Of a DNA stretch of 64,000 nt, positions 46,002 through 58,159 are shown piece after piece. Below the pieces are notes generated by a model. That model did no database searches. It worked only from the letters and a program-made list of their open reading frames with translations, and was not told the DNA's origin. How positions within the stretch are numbered: position 1 is the first letter of the stretch; each line of letters starts with the position of its first letter. Origin of the DNA: Tillandsia leiboldiana (Eukaryota; Streptophyta; Magnoliopsida; Poales; Bromeliaceae); NCBI GenBank assembly GCA_029204045.2, contig CM055061.1, forward strand, positions 41,564,977 to 41,628,976, written 5' to 3'. Both the position numbers and the translations under genes were made by a program.

Positions 46002-49000
46002 CTGCATATTACAATTTCGAGTAGATTGGGTTCAATAAAGGGGTACAGCGAGTCAATTTTTCATAATACATATGAAGAATTTCCTGCATATTATACATTT
46101 TCATAGCAAGCAGACTGATTCTCCTAGATGAACTAATTAATATCCCAAGAGCTATGTATGAAGAAACAGCAATTACCTAAAATAATATATGTAAAACTGA
46201 CGAATTTCCAAGCAACCATAAAGCTCAGGGATTTTCATCACTTAAATTCTCAAAATTATCACTTAATCATCGAAAAGATGATATTGAATATTTATAACTT
46301 GCCAAGTAATCATTTAGCAGCTTAGCCCATAATTAGTTAATGAATTTTGTTTCATATAGCTATATGTTTTATCCTTCTTTTTCACTGTCATTTGTTCTTA
46401 ATAAGATATATGAATGCGATAATTATCTTAATACAGGCCTGTGCATGGCACAGGTGCAAAAGTAGTACTAAATAAAACACAAGCATAATATTATAAACAT
46501 GTTTAACCTAGTTTTAAATTTTATCATGTTTGAAACCTATTAGTCAGTTCAAACATCCAAGAATAAGTGGTTGATTATACACAAATAAATTGGACAAACA
46601 TGTATTACAAAATTTTCTAAGTATGGGCAAATGTTGATCTCATCAACATGAATAAAGCATTCCTGTTAAGAGATTAGAATGAAGTTTCAGGCACCAACCT
46701 CATAGTTTTGAAGCAAATATGCAAGTAATCTTGAAATTGAATGAACTGCAAACTTCTGACCAACACAAGTCCGTGTACCAGACCCAAAAGGAAGGAAAGC
46801 TGCATTTTTATTTGGGTCACGAAGAAACGGCCGTTCACCGGACTCCTCACGAATCTCTGATCCATATGAGCGGAGAAACGAATCAGAAATAATTATATTA
46901 AAATGAAACACAATATCTGAGAACATATAGTAATATTTGGATTTCTATCGATTAAGCATCTAAGTGACCAAAGGTGACTGTTGTTCAATGTGGCAAAAGA
47001 GATACAGAATTCTACATTGAATATGGTCTAGTGTGGGAAAAGAAAAATAAGAAAACTGCACAGAAGAATTTCAATCTGACAATTCCTATCGATACTAGAA
47101 CTATCATAACTTAAAATCTCACAGAAGTGTAACAAGAGAAAAGCTTCAAATCCACATTCTTAGGCTACAATGTGAGTTCGATACAAAAGTTAGTACTTCA
47201 AAGAATTAAAGATTCCTTACCCAATCAGCTTCTAGACCTGCGACCAAGCATGTAGTTCCAACAAAGGTAACTAAAAGTAAACGATTTGGTAAAATGCAAA
47301 TTCCATGGACGGCGATTTCCAGATTGTACCAAGCAAATCTGATGTACTTATGCCATAATGTCACATGCAGTAAAGAAACATTTCAGTATATAACCTAGTT
47401 GGCAGAACAATTCTACATGGCAGTTTAATACCAATTAACTTTAAAGAAATATGTCATTGTTATGTTGAAAATAGAAAAATTGAAGCCAAACAGAAAAAGA
47501 GAATCGGGCTAAGTGACCACGCTTCATACCAGATCTGCCATCTTCGAGACCAGAGGCCTTTGAGAGGAAACGATATGGATTAAACTCGCAAGCATCATCA
47601 CCCCAGATTGAATAATCCATCTGCACCAGCTGTAAAGGAACAACAAGAATTGCTCCTGCTGGTACAGTGATACTAGATTTGAGACTCAAGTCTGCAGAAG
47701 AGAGAAAAATATAGAATAGATGTAAATAACGACAAGTAGGTGCAAATAGCCGCTATAAATATATAGCAAAAAAATTGCATAAAGACGAGAAAACATAGAC
47801 CTAGTACACAACTTCAAAGAATTACCCGGGTTTCAAAGTTTTCGGAGCCATTGCATCCAAGCTATAGATAACACCATGTATGACACCAAAATATTTCAAT
47901 ACAACAAGCAAAAGACAGAACGTAGAGGTTAGTAGCTCTAGGGCAAAATGCACCTATACAGTCATGTGGCCAAAATGCCTAAACCCAGGTCACAAACACT
48001 AGAATTTTAATAATTATCTGCCCACTGGTATCATATAAAAAAACATTTTCTCAGCATATGAACTAGGAATGGCGACCAGAACAGGTTAATGAGGAACCAC
48101 CCCAAATAGGGTGGATATGGGGTGAACTAAATACTCTATAGGACTAGTATGGGATATGAGATTTTAGCCCATCAGAGGTTCAGAGCAGGGACGGGCTTAA
48201 GGCAAACCCTGCCTAGATCCACCCGGAACTCGCACCACTTTGATAAATATAATTCATTTATGTAATAATAGATGATGATAAATTTAAATTCTAGTAATTT
48301 TCTACCATTAGATAAAGACTTAATGGTTGTAGTTTAAGCAGAATAGACTTTAAGCAGCTTTGCAAGGCGGGTACAGAGCAGGAACAATGTAAACTGTGAA
48401 GAGATGAGGATAAAGCATTTGAACTCAACGAGATAATGGTTGTAGTTTAAGCAGAATGGACTTTACGCAGCTTTGCAAGGTGGGCACAGAGCAGGAACAA
48501 TGTAAACTGTGAGGAGATAGCGATAAAACATTTCAACTCAACGAGACATGGGATGCATATGGGGAGTGGCCGCCCCATCATAAGGCAGCCCCTGTCAACC
48601 CTAATATAGACACATTATATGTGATGATATGACTGCATAATGAAATCCATACCATGTTCCAAAGAGCATCTTTGGAGTAAAGGTCCTGCCGGCAACAGAC
48701 GAGCTGATTCATAAACAGTAGCTAGTAAAAGTTGCATGTTTTGTACATCACTCATTTCTAGCTGAGAATTCCTCTTCCGTGTGGCAATAATCTCTGAATA
48801 TAGCTGCAATAGAAAATGGCAGGAGCATACATGTCAGTGAAAGAAAGAAATAACTGAAACTTGAAATTTAGTCATTATATATAAATATTCCACATCATAG
48901 TATTGTCAACAACATCAGTGCATTCAACCTCATTGCCAAATCATTAAATGGATGACCTTTTCTTATAAAAGGAGAAACAAAAATTCTCACTCTGCTTGTA

Positions 49001-52000
49001 GTTGTTTGCACTGTCTTGTTTTACATCATTTATTAGTAGAGAGAATGCTAGGCATTGTCCTTTTAAGTTATCTTGCAACTATACCATGCTTTCTGTTTTT
49101 GCCAAGCAAACATATAAAAATCACTTGTACATATTTATGTCAACTTTTTAAGTCATGACATAGGAACAGTCTCATACCAAAAATAACTTCAACCAGATGC
49201 TGATTTAAACCTTGGAAAATAGCTTTCACTCAAAGTAGATTTTAGACTAAAAGCTACAGCAACTCAAACATAACCAGATGGTTGATCTTTAGTTTTAGAC
49301 GAAAAAAAATAGATGGATCAAGGATGTTACCAGGCAACTTGGACGAGTGCTGCTAACTTACATTGAATATAAATTTAATAACAACATACCTCTACAAGTT
49401 CAAAATAGAATATTCAGCACTTAAAATGTCCAGAATAACTAATTAAATCTCTAGTATATTCAGCACTTAAAATGTCCAGCACAACTAATTAAATCTCTGT
49501 AAACTTTACAGGTTCTATTCTTTGCAAAAATGTTGTATATTGACCATCAATCTGTTGATTTTAAAGGAGTACTGAAGATAAAAAGGGGATTAGCATTGTT
49601 TAAGAAAATCCTTTCTCATTGAGTTCTTCGAGTTAAAGAGCACTTAAGGATGAACTTCTCTACTTTTTGTCAACATCAGTTTGTTCAGAATCTCTCCATC
49701 AATGATTTCTGTTTCAAAACATAGAGAAACTTTACAACAGTAAACTATTCTCGTTTCTTCATTAAAAGAAAAAAAAAAATTAGCAAATTAATTGGTATCC
49801 ACAAGAGTAATCATTGCTAGGTGGATTTAACCACAAGAACTCACAGAAAAACAAAATAACAGAAAAACAAAAAAACAGTACATAAATTATAATGCATTCT
49901 TAGCTTTTGAATAGGTTTTTTCTACAAGATAATCTATCCTCCAAGGAGGGATAGTTTCTAATTTAGAACCTCAAAGTATAGAATAGAAAAGAAGATTTTG
50001 TTTGGCATCTCGGATCACATGACACAACAGAAGATAAGGATATCACTGTATTTCTTGTGAAACTATATGGAAACCCATATAAGATTCAAGCTGACAAGAA
50101 AATCTGAAACAGGCCGATAGAAAATTACCTTTCCCTGTAATTCGGGATGCAGTACAAGCCTAGTTATAATGCCACCGATCAAGCTAGCTATTGCTAGGGA
50201 TCCATGGAACATCAAACCTAAGATATTCCCACATGGCTCTTCTTGCGAACAGAGATACCCATCAATATCGCATTGGAACAAGCTGCCCGATATAACATTA
50301 TTTAGCAAACTAGTAGCTTTCATCCTAATTTCCACTCCAACTTGTTGAGTTCCAGTACATTTTTTTGCGTCAACTTGGATTGAACTGCTATAATTGCATC
50401 TATATAGTTGGACAATTTCTCTTGTTAAGTGTTGCAACTTAGCGCATAACAAACGGTACCTCCAATAGCCCACACGCCAAAAGGGAGGGACTTTGTAAGA
50501 GGCCCAAAAGCAACCATCCTTTGCAACCATCATCAGAAGCTCCTCATACATAGTCGAGTTGGGCCAATCCAAGAATGCCTCCCCAAAAATCGTTGCTCCA
50601 AGGATGTAAAATGCTATGTGTTGCGCGAAAAGTCTGCAATCGAGAAATCCTTTAGCCATAATAGAATCAACTCTACCCAGAATAGTTTCAACGACCTTCA
50701 CGAGATTTAAGTTTGTTCTCTCATCCAACTTTGCATTCACGTATTCTGCTAAAGATTCTCTTCTTTTTTTCACCTGCAGGTAGTGGACCAAAATAAGAAG
50801 TTTAAGCACTCATTTTCCATGTAAAATAAGTAGCAATGGCAATAATTTTAGTTCCATCATATTCTATTTACCATGACTGTGCTACCCTACAAAAGTAAAT
50901 ACCTGCTCAAAGGAGGATGCAAAAAGACTTGATCTACCGAAAGCCAAATGGTACGCCTTTCCAGTCAACGGCAGCTTATCTTCAGCTTTCACAAGGACCT
51001 CATTAATTAGGCCAGTATCTTTCACTGACACAAGAAGCTGTGTAGGACCAAGCCATAATCTCACAATAGGTCCATACTTATCATGCAACTTTGACAAGTA
51101 ACCTGGTAGTTCAACAAGTTCAAGATATGATTAGAAAAATTGAATGGAGGTTTTCAATAAATATAGGAATTTCTCTCGACAAGTTAATCACTGAATAAAG
51201 CTCAGGTTTTCATTTTCTTTTATATGCACTTTAATTGCAGGAAACGAAAAACAACCAATTAAATGCTTAATACTTTTAAGACAGTTTAAAAGATAAAAAG
51301 GGAAAAGTCGCATTGATCAGTGCAAATATCTTATGTTGATTAGACGAGATCCAGAAGTTTACAAAGTTTCATTTTGCGCATGCCTTTATATCCTAAATCA
51401 ACTTTTAGCTCTAGACAAAGAAACTTTAGCAGAGTTTTACGTGGCAACTTAAGGTCTTAAAATGGTGATAACATAAGAGAGCTATCTTTCCAAATCATCA
51501 AACTTTAGCATAATTATAGAGTAAATGAAGATCTACAGAAGCCTGAATCAAGAGAAGAAATTAAATTCTCGGATAATACAATTTCCCAGCATAAAAGATG
51601 AAGACAAAGAAGGAATAAGAAATTTTAAACTTTTTGAAATAGTATGTTGAGTGCTCACAAAATTCATCAAGGAAGAGGGGAAATTGTTTATGATAGCTAA
51701 GGTGGGAATGCTGGATAGTCCAAGAGAAGAAATTTTAAACAATATAGCTGAGCATTTTCCTTTTATTACTTTATGATTTTGATGATGAAGTTATTAGAGG
51801 AAGAGAATCATGTGAATGGGATTCTACTTTTACATGGAAAAGCTAACATACCCATTACTTGTTATACATATGCTTCTTGAAAGTAAAATAATTAATAAAT
51901 AAAAAATAAGGGTTTGCCGCATTTATGGTACTATTACCATTTATTGAAGCCCAAGATCATAGCCCAATGACATCAGGCAATATGTAATAGTTTATGTGAG

Positions 52001-55000
52001 TGATGGTTTATAGTTGGAATATTTTTAAAGCCCAATAGTTCTCAAGGCTGGTAGTTATTCATTTGAAGTTTCGAACGACCTAAAAAAGGAGCATCTAAAG
52101 ACTAACTAGTTGAACGGGTGCATCTTGGAGCACTAACCATAGTTGACTAATTAAATCTTTGCACGAGTCAAGTATAGATTAACTTTAGTCAATGAATGGG
52201 CATGAGGCAGTTCAAATGGTCACCTATGACGCAAGCACCTGTTCATATCTTTCCATAGGAAGTATATGAATAGACTCGAATGCCATCAAATGAAATGTGA
52301 CAGAACACTGTTAGCTTTTGTTTTCTCTCTTACACTTCTCTTTTAGTCAATTGACAACCATTGGGAGATGCAATATATCCTCAATGGGGTCTATTGACCC
52401 CACTGAGGATAATGCAAGAAAGGCCATTATGGCCATGTTTGCATAGTTGACCCCACTTTGGGGTTCAAGTTGACTCCAAGTGGGGTCAAACAAAATTAGG
52501 AGTCGTATTAGGAAAAAGGACCCGATCCGATGAAATCAGACCGGCAAACTCTTTTTTTTTTTCTTCACAGCAGCAAATGGCTAAAAAGATTTGTTAAATA
52601 AAAAAATTTCTATTTTCTTATATCCCAAATAATCTCTTTCTTTACCCTTTCTCAATCATATTTAATCTAAGGATTTAAGTATCCATCGGCACGGACCGTA
52701 TCTACCGTGCCGTACCATGCCAACAAGATACCGGCACGATACAGCTCCCGTGCCGATGGCACAGTTCAAAACCCTTTTTTCTTAAAATTACTACGTAATT
52801 TTCTTAATAAAATTCAAAATATTTGATAAAGATACATAATAAGCAATTCAAAAATTTTGTTGCTAAAAAAATTAAATATTTCATGCCATTATGTGTCGGC
52901 ACGCATGTATTTTTTGTGACCGGCACTCATCGGCACGGCTCGGCACGCACCGTGCCGTACCGTGCCGGCAAGTTTTCGGCACGAACCTGTGCCACGGCAC
53001 TTAAATCCTTGATTTAATCTAATTAATATATTGATTAATATTTTAAAGGACACATCCAATCCTACTTAGGTGCCAGTAAATTTCTTCTCTTCCAATTTTT
53101 AGTTGAGATGCAAAATATAAGGTATGCGTATGGATCTTTAATTGCTTTTCTTTAATTCCGAATTTATTCTTTTTTATTTATGAAATGAATAGTAGAAATT
53201 TTATATTGTTATAGTATATAAAAATACAATAAGTACATTAGTAATTTTTATTTACTTGTACTTGATTAATGTTGTTGTTTCGTGAATAATTATCATTGAT
53301 GTTCGTCAAGATGAGATATTTTATAATTTGAGAGGAATTGATGATCTTTCACAAAAGTTGGCTAGACGAAGAAGCATGTAGTGTATTCGTGAATATATTT
53401 ACTTTTGAAGTTGGCATTAATTCTACCGGTTGCTACCACCACAGTGAAAAGAGCTTTTTCTATAATGAATTTTATTAAGAATAAATTGTGCAACTGTATG
53501 TGTGATCAATTGATGAACGTTTGTTTAGTGACTTATATAGAAAAAGATGTATGCGATGATATTCCCAATGAGGCTATCATGCATCGTTTTCAGAATATGA
53601 AAACACGTGGAGAACAATTGTAAAAGAAATGATACATTTTTTAATATAATATTAATGACTAGTTCACTTTTTCTTTTATTTTTTGTATGTTTTTTCTCCT
53701 TTATATTCTTGACCCAAGGAATAAAGTGCGGCACGAGGCGGCACGTACCGTGCCCCCAATGTAGGGGCACGGTACAAGGGGGGTGCCAAGGCACCCCCCG
53801 TGCCGCGATACCCTCGCGGGTATCGCGCGAGACGGGCGATACCCCACGGGGTATCGCCGCTCCTTTTTTTTTTTTTTTCTATTTTTTTTTTTATGCAAAT
53901 CCTTCTCTCTCTCTTTCTCTCCAACACAGTTAGTTTAGATTTTTTGTTAAGGTTGTTTTTTTTTTCTCTCACAGTTAGTTTTGATTTTTTTTTTGTGATT
54001 GTTTTTTTTTTTTGGTGAGCTTTTGTACCTCTCATCCATTATTATTATTATTTTTTTTAATAAATTTTTTTTTTGATAGGTTCTTATGTCTTCCATCCAA
54101 TTTTTGTTGGGATTCGCCTTTATATTTCCCACGTAATTTTTTTTAAAAAAAAATATTTTAAATTTGTAAATTTTTTTAAAAAATATATATATAATTAGGT
54201 AATTTTTTTATTTATATTTTATAAAAGTTGAAAATAAATATAATTGATTTAATTATTATATAGTCAAACTTTTAATTATTTTAGATAGATATTGTATTTT
54301 AGATGAGATTTGCGATAAAAATATTTTTAACTTTTTAAAAGATTGAAAATACTGATAAAATTAAAAGATAAATTAAATTAATTAATAATTAAATTTGTTT
54401 AATTTATTTGTTATATAATTTATTGCTAAGTTTTTATGAATAGATCTAATATTTTTTAAAAAATATTTTAATAAAAAATATTTTCCTTCAAATATTTAAA
54501 AAATTTAAATGAAAAAAAGTTATCTAAAGCAATTAAGATCCTATTATGGTTAATCTAAATATCTAGCGGTCTCTCGTCAAATCAATATGCATCAATTCTA
54601 CAAATATACATTAAAATTTTGAAAAAAATTATTTCTCTAATTTTGTATATTATATTTTTAAAAAAATTTCAAGAAAAAAAGATAAAATCAAACTAATTTT
54701 AAAAGTTAAGCAATTCTCACATTTTTTCTAAAATTTTTGAAAAATATATATTTCTTTAATTTAAAAATAGCTATATATAGTCAATATTTATAATTATTTA
54801 ATTAAACTTTTCAAAATAGCATTATAAAAGCTTATTGGGAACAAAAAAAAATAAAAAAAAACCGTGCCAGAGCATGCCACTGGGAGGTCATGCGTATCTA
54901 TCGGCACGCAAGCGTGCCACGTGTCGGTACCGTACCGTGCCAGGCGGCGAGCGGCACGCCCCCGTGCCAGGGCACTTAATTCCTTGGCTTGACCCCACTA

Positions 55001-58000
55001 GAAAAAAATTTTAGATCCGCCACTGTTGACAACTTAACAATCTAAAGAGTGCTTGATTTCGTTAGCGTAAACAAAGATTCCGTGTGTTTGGTTCCACATA
55101 AAAATACTTTGCAGTGAAATACAATTTTATACATTTTCTAGAAAAAAAACCTTGTTCTCATATTGCGAAGTTTTTTCTCTCAGGAGCGCAAACTGAAAAT
55201 TGAAAAAACCTCCCTTACCCCAACTCTTTGACCCTCTGAATTCCTTTCTGTGCATAACTATATATTGCAAACCAGATGGCATTAAACAAAAATTTTCTTT
55301 TTCATGAAAGCACGTGTATCTCATGTAAATTGCTTTCAAAAGTTTTTTTGTGGAACCAAACATCATCAAATCAATGACAAAAAATGGAGAAAATTTGTTC
55401 CAATTCCACGACCTTAAATATGACCTCACTATTCTATGTGCTTTAGCAGGACCACGTATGCGTCATGCAGCAGCTAATGCGGCCGTATATGCAGCAAATT
55501 TTTTTAAGACGGAATCGAAATGCAGTATTGAATAGGGTTGTTTGATTAATGATTATACATGTAAATATGACTATCTTTGTACAAATTTGGCTAATGATTA
55601 TGCATGTAAATGTAACTACCTTCATATAAATATAATTTAACTATCTGTCTTCTTATTTTAGCCTGGTGGTCAACATCAAGTGATCATAAATAACAGTTTA
55701 TGAAAAAATTATTATTCTTCATAAAAGTTTAGCCAATTTATTTCACATTTGCTTATTCCTACTTCTAAAAGTATATTAGTTATTTTTTATATTTATAATT
55801 GAATTTTTTAAATATTTTAAAAGCTCTACCACAAATGGACCTGCCCGGATACTGCATATGCACTATACAGCAGGTCATCTGTCCGGATACCACATACCCG
55901 CTTTTTAGAACACTAGTCCTCACAACCAGAATGGTTGCCAATGGCCGAAAAGATATGGAGCTCACAGTAAAGAGCTTTAGACATATGAGCGTAGAAAACT
56001 GAGTCAATTGATTTGGAAATTTAGATTCAAGGATCACAAGGATTACTGGTTGACAATATTCCTAGTATGCTAAGTTAGACGGAGTATTTACAAAACTAAT
56101 CCTCATGACAATTTTTATTGTAAAAATAGACAATTTTTATTGTAAAAATAGATCTATAAAAAATTTATTTGTAAAAATAGGCTCGGATGAAATAAGTATT
56201 CTAAAGGCGGTGAATCATTCACCGCTTTTATTAAAAGCGGTGAATCATTCACCGCCTTTATAAAATTTTCATAGGCTCATAAAGGCGGTGAACCATTCAC
56301 CGCTTTTAGAAAGCGGTGAATCATTCACCGCTTTTAGAAAGCTATGTATTTTTGTACGGTTTGGGATATATCATTTGGAATTTATTTAGAATTACGGAGA
56401 GATTGTGTTAAGTTGTTTAGATTGCGTTATGTTGTTTGGATTACGAAAAAATTGCATGTAGTGAGAAAATACAATGTTTATTTCGTATATAATATCGCAT
56501 TTAATATTGCGTGTTATAGTATATATTGCGTGTTATGATGTATATTGCAAAAATTACGTGCAATAAGAAAGTACGACAAAAAAATAGTTTGTTTGTTTTC
56601 GTAAGTAATATCGCATTCCATTATGATATATATTGTGATAAGTTGGTTATAATATTTTTTATTTCAACTATATTTTTTATAAATAATAATTCTATTTAAT
56701 AGCAGTGAATAATTTACCGCTTTTAAAAACGGTAAATCATTCACCGCTTTTATGTAATCTTTTAAATGCGGTGAATGATTCACCGCATTCATATTCACCG
56801 CATTTTTAAGACTATATTCACAAAAAGAAAATTATAGAAGACTATAAAATTATAAAATTTAATAAGATTATTTATAAAATAAATTCAAGTTAGACTATAA
56901 AAAAATTTTATTAATAGGCTTAAAAAATATTATAATTATAAAAAAAAAAATTCTAAAAAATTATTTACAAAATTAGGCTAGCTTTTTAAATATAGTAAAT
57001 CATTTACCGCTTTCTCAAAATATTAAAAATATTTTTTGGTGTGTAATACCATACATCTTTCAGAGTTCGAATGTAGAAAATATATAAGTAAGAGCGGTCA
57101 ATCATTCACCGCTTAGATGTTGTTTTACAAACAAAAATTTTAAATGCTTATTCTTACAATAAAAAAATTCTATAGGGTTAGGTGCCCAAAAACCCCTTAG
57201 ACTACTCCGATGTCAGCGGAAGGTAAGTTCAGATCCATGCTTAAGTTACAAGATCTAACCAAAATAGCAAATATTCCTGCGCTATAGTAAACTAGCCTCG
57301 AAATGTAGTAAAAAGAAAATTTTGACGTTTATATCTGAGAGATGGGTTATTTTGCATCCAATTTTCCTCCTCCTACAGCGTGTCTTGGTAATTTCCACAT
57401 TCGGTTGCTGGTAATGCTCTGGGCATACATTACAGCCGTTTGGGCCACCCTTGACTTTTGATTAGGCTCTTTCCATCTACTAAATTGGGGGTTTTGTTGA
57501 ATTTGACTGTTCTGAATATTATTCAGCTGATAGAATTGCGGATTTCATTAGTTATTAACAACTGATGGCTAAAACGGAGCAGGTACTTCACGGAATTTGC
57601 TGTTTGATCTTCGAAAATTACTTCAATCAATGTAATTAAGTGTCCACCAGAATAGGAGAGAGATCAAAATATACAACTGCCAGAGTAAAAGCAAACCCAC
57701 TACATCATCCGGATAGATCAAGAGAATCATTTAAATCGTAAAACCCAAAAGAAAAAGGGAATCAGATCTCACCGGAGAGGCCGGAGCCGGATCCGCAAGC
57801 GGCAACCAGGTCGCCGCGGCCGAAGAAAGGGGTGGAGGAAGGGGGTCCGGGGATCCGGGCGCCCTTGATCCAAAGCCTCACGAGTCCCGCGAGGCGGCTC
57901 AGGAGGAGGAAGGTCACGGCAACGAGTGCGGCCCAGAGCAGCGCGTTCGTGCCCCGCGCCGCGTACGCCCTCAGGAACCGCGATCCCCCCAGCGGCGGCG

Positions 58001-58088
58001 CCGCCGCCGCCGCCGCAGCGCCGCCGCGAAGGAGAAGGCCGAGGAGGGTGTAGGGCGCCGCGGGGTCGCACGCCTCCGCCATGCGCAC
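45891..58088 (-). CDS. Cytochrome P450 monooxygenase (family not assigned)
   Basis: Seven exons join in phase to 1743 nt (580 residues plus stop): 57773-58088, 50903-51102, 50129-50773, 48653-48803, 47530-47691, 46699-46856 and 45891-46001. A GC- and Ala-rich N-terminus leads to a membrane anchor (about residues 46-70) and a Pro hinge (IPGPPSSTP). The K-helix ESAR (about 420), the FNPYRF meander and the haem loop FGSGTRTCVG with ligand Cys522 are present. The I-helix reads FHGSLAIAS where most P450s have (A/G)Gx(D/E)T(T/S), so the usual oxygen-activation pair is missing. The substrate is unknown. An ER membrane location is expected. Starts are possible at codon 1 or codon 3 (MAEACD). Intron 1 is 6.7 kb and full of transposons. 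Confidence 0.92.
46699..46856 (-). CDS. P450 exon 6 (haem-binding)
   Basis: Carries FLPFGSGTRTCVGQKFAV; acceptor GATCAG, donor GTTGGT. Confidence 0.93.
47530..47691 (-). CDS. P450 exon 5
   Basis: Encodes LSLKSSITVPAGAILVV through FNPYRF; acceptor CTGCAG|A, donor GTATGA. Confidence 0.92.
48321..48546. repeat. Tandem duplication, 113-bp unit, in P450 intron
   Basis: TAATGGTTGTAGTTTAAGCA starts at 48321 and 48434. The copies differ by about ten bases. They lie between exons 4 and 5. Confidence 0.88.
48653..48803 (-). CDS. P450 exon 4 (K-helix)
   Basis: Encodes LYSEIIATRKR to SLEH with ESAR; acceptor ATTGCAG, donor GTATGG. Confidence 0.92.
49412..49501. repeat. Tandem duplication, 45-bp unit, in P450 intron
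   Basis: TATTCAGCACTTAAAATGTC starts at 49412 and 49457. Confidence 0.85.
50129..50773 (-). CDS. P450 exon 3 (largest, I-helix)
   Basis: 215 codons from VKKRRESLAEY to HPELQGK; acceptor CTGCAG, donor GTAATT. Confidence 0.93.
50903..51102 (-). CDS. P450 exon 2
   Basis: Encodes YLSKLHDKYGPIVRLWLG to ASSFEQ; acceptor CTACCAG, donor GTATTT. Confidence 0.93.
52668..53011. mobile_element. hAT-type MITE 1 in P450 intron 1 (344 bp)
   Basis: TIRs (T/C)AAGGATTTAAGT at both ends and a perfect 8-bp duplication ATTTAATC (52660-52667, 53012-53019). The subterminal regions are dense in GGCACGG and CCGTGCC, giving long GC palindromes. Confidence 0.9.
53405..53623 (+). pseudogene. hAT transposase C-terminal dimerisation domain (fragment)
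   Basis: The frame reads LILPVATTTVKRAFSIMNFI and ends NEAIMHRFQNMKTRGEQL, stop. This matches the hATC module of zinc-finger MYM-like (DUF4371) hAT transposases, where the usual form is LPVATASVERAFSAM. The catalytic part is absent and stops lie upstream. Confidence 0.85.
53715..54986. mobile_element. hAT-type non-autonomous element 2 (1272 bp)
   Basis: TIRs CAAGGAATAAAGTGC and CAAGGAATTAAGTGCC (complement) with 8-bp duplications TCTTGACC (53707-53714) and GCTTGACC (54987-54994), seven of eight matching. The subterminal GGCACGGTAC-type palindromes are shared with MITE 1. The interior is AT-rich without coding capacity. Confidence 0.85.
56207..56331. repeat. Array of four 19-bp palindromes
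   Basis: GCGGTGAATCATTCACCGC occurs at 56207-56225, 56237-56255 and 56313-56331, and with one change (AACC) at 56285-56303. It is perfectly self-complementary around a central C. The flanks AAAG and CTTT often extend it. Confidence 0.95.
56701..57112. repeat. Diverged palindromes of the same family
   Basis: Copies at about 56701-56721, 56727-56747, 56768-56786 (perfect, with G at the centre), 56991-57013 and 57090-57112. Arm changes such as GGTAAAT or AGTGAATAA reduce the symmetry. Confidence 0.85.
57773..58088 (-). CDS. P450 exon 1
   Basis: GC-rich first exon with the membrane anchor. Donor GTGAGA at 57772-57767. A (GATGGT)n tract (58107-58146) lies in the presumed 5' UTR. Confidence 0.88.
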
Positions 58089-58159
58089 GGGATCAGGAGG
58101 AGGAGGGGTAGGAGATGGAGATGGAGATGGTGATGGTGATGGTGATGGAGCTCATTGAA

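Larger units (their letters stand above)
53020..55030 (+). mobile_element. hAT transposon remnant hosting MITE 2
   Basis: A hAT dimerisation-domain fragment (53405-53623) is followed by MITE 2. After it comes CTTGACCCCACTAG...GATCCGCCACTG (about 54987-55026), which resembles the 3' flank commonly seen after this type of plant hAT pseudogene. No termini were located. Confidence 0.5.
56091..57188. mobile_element. Non-autonomous Mutator-like element with palindrome arrays
   Basis: The left end CTAATCCTCATGACAATTTT and the complement of the right end CTAACCCTATAGAATTTTTT are inverted copies, both continuing into TTGTAA(A/G)AATA. Both also match the left edge of the transposase-bearing element at 59790. 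At least nine palindromes of the GCGGTGAATCATTCACCGC family lie between. No target duplication was found. It occupies P450 intron 1. Confidence 0.65.
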
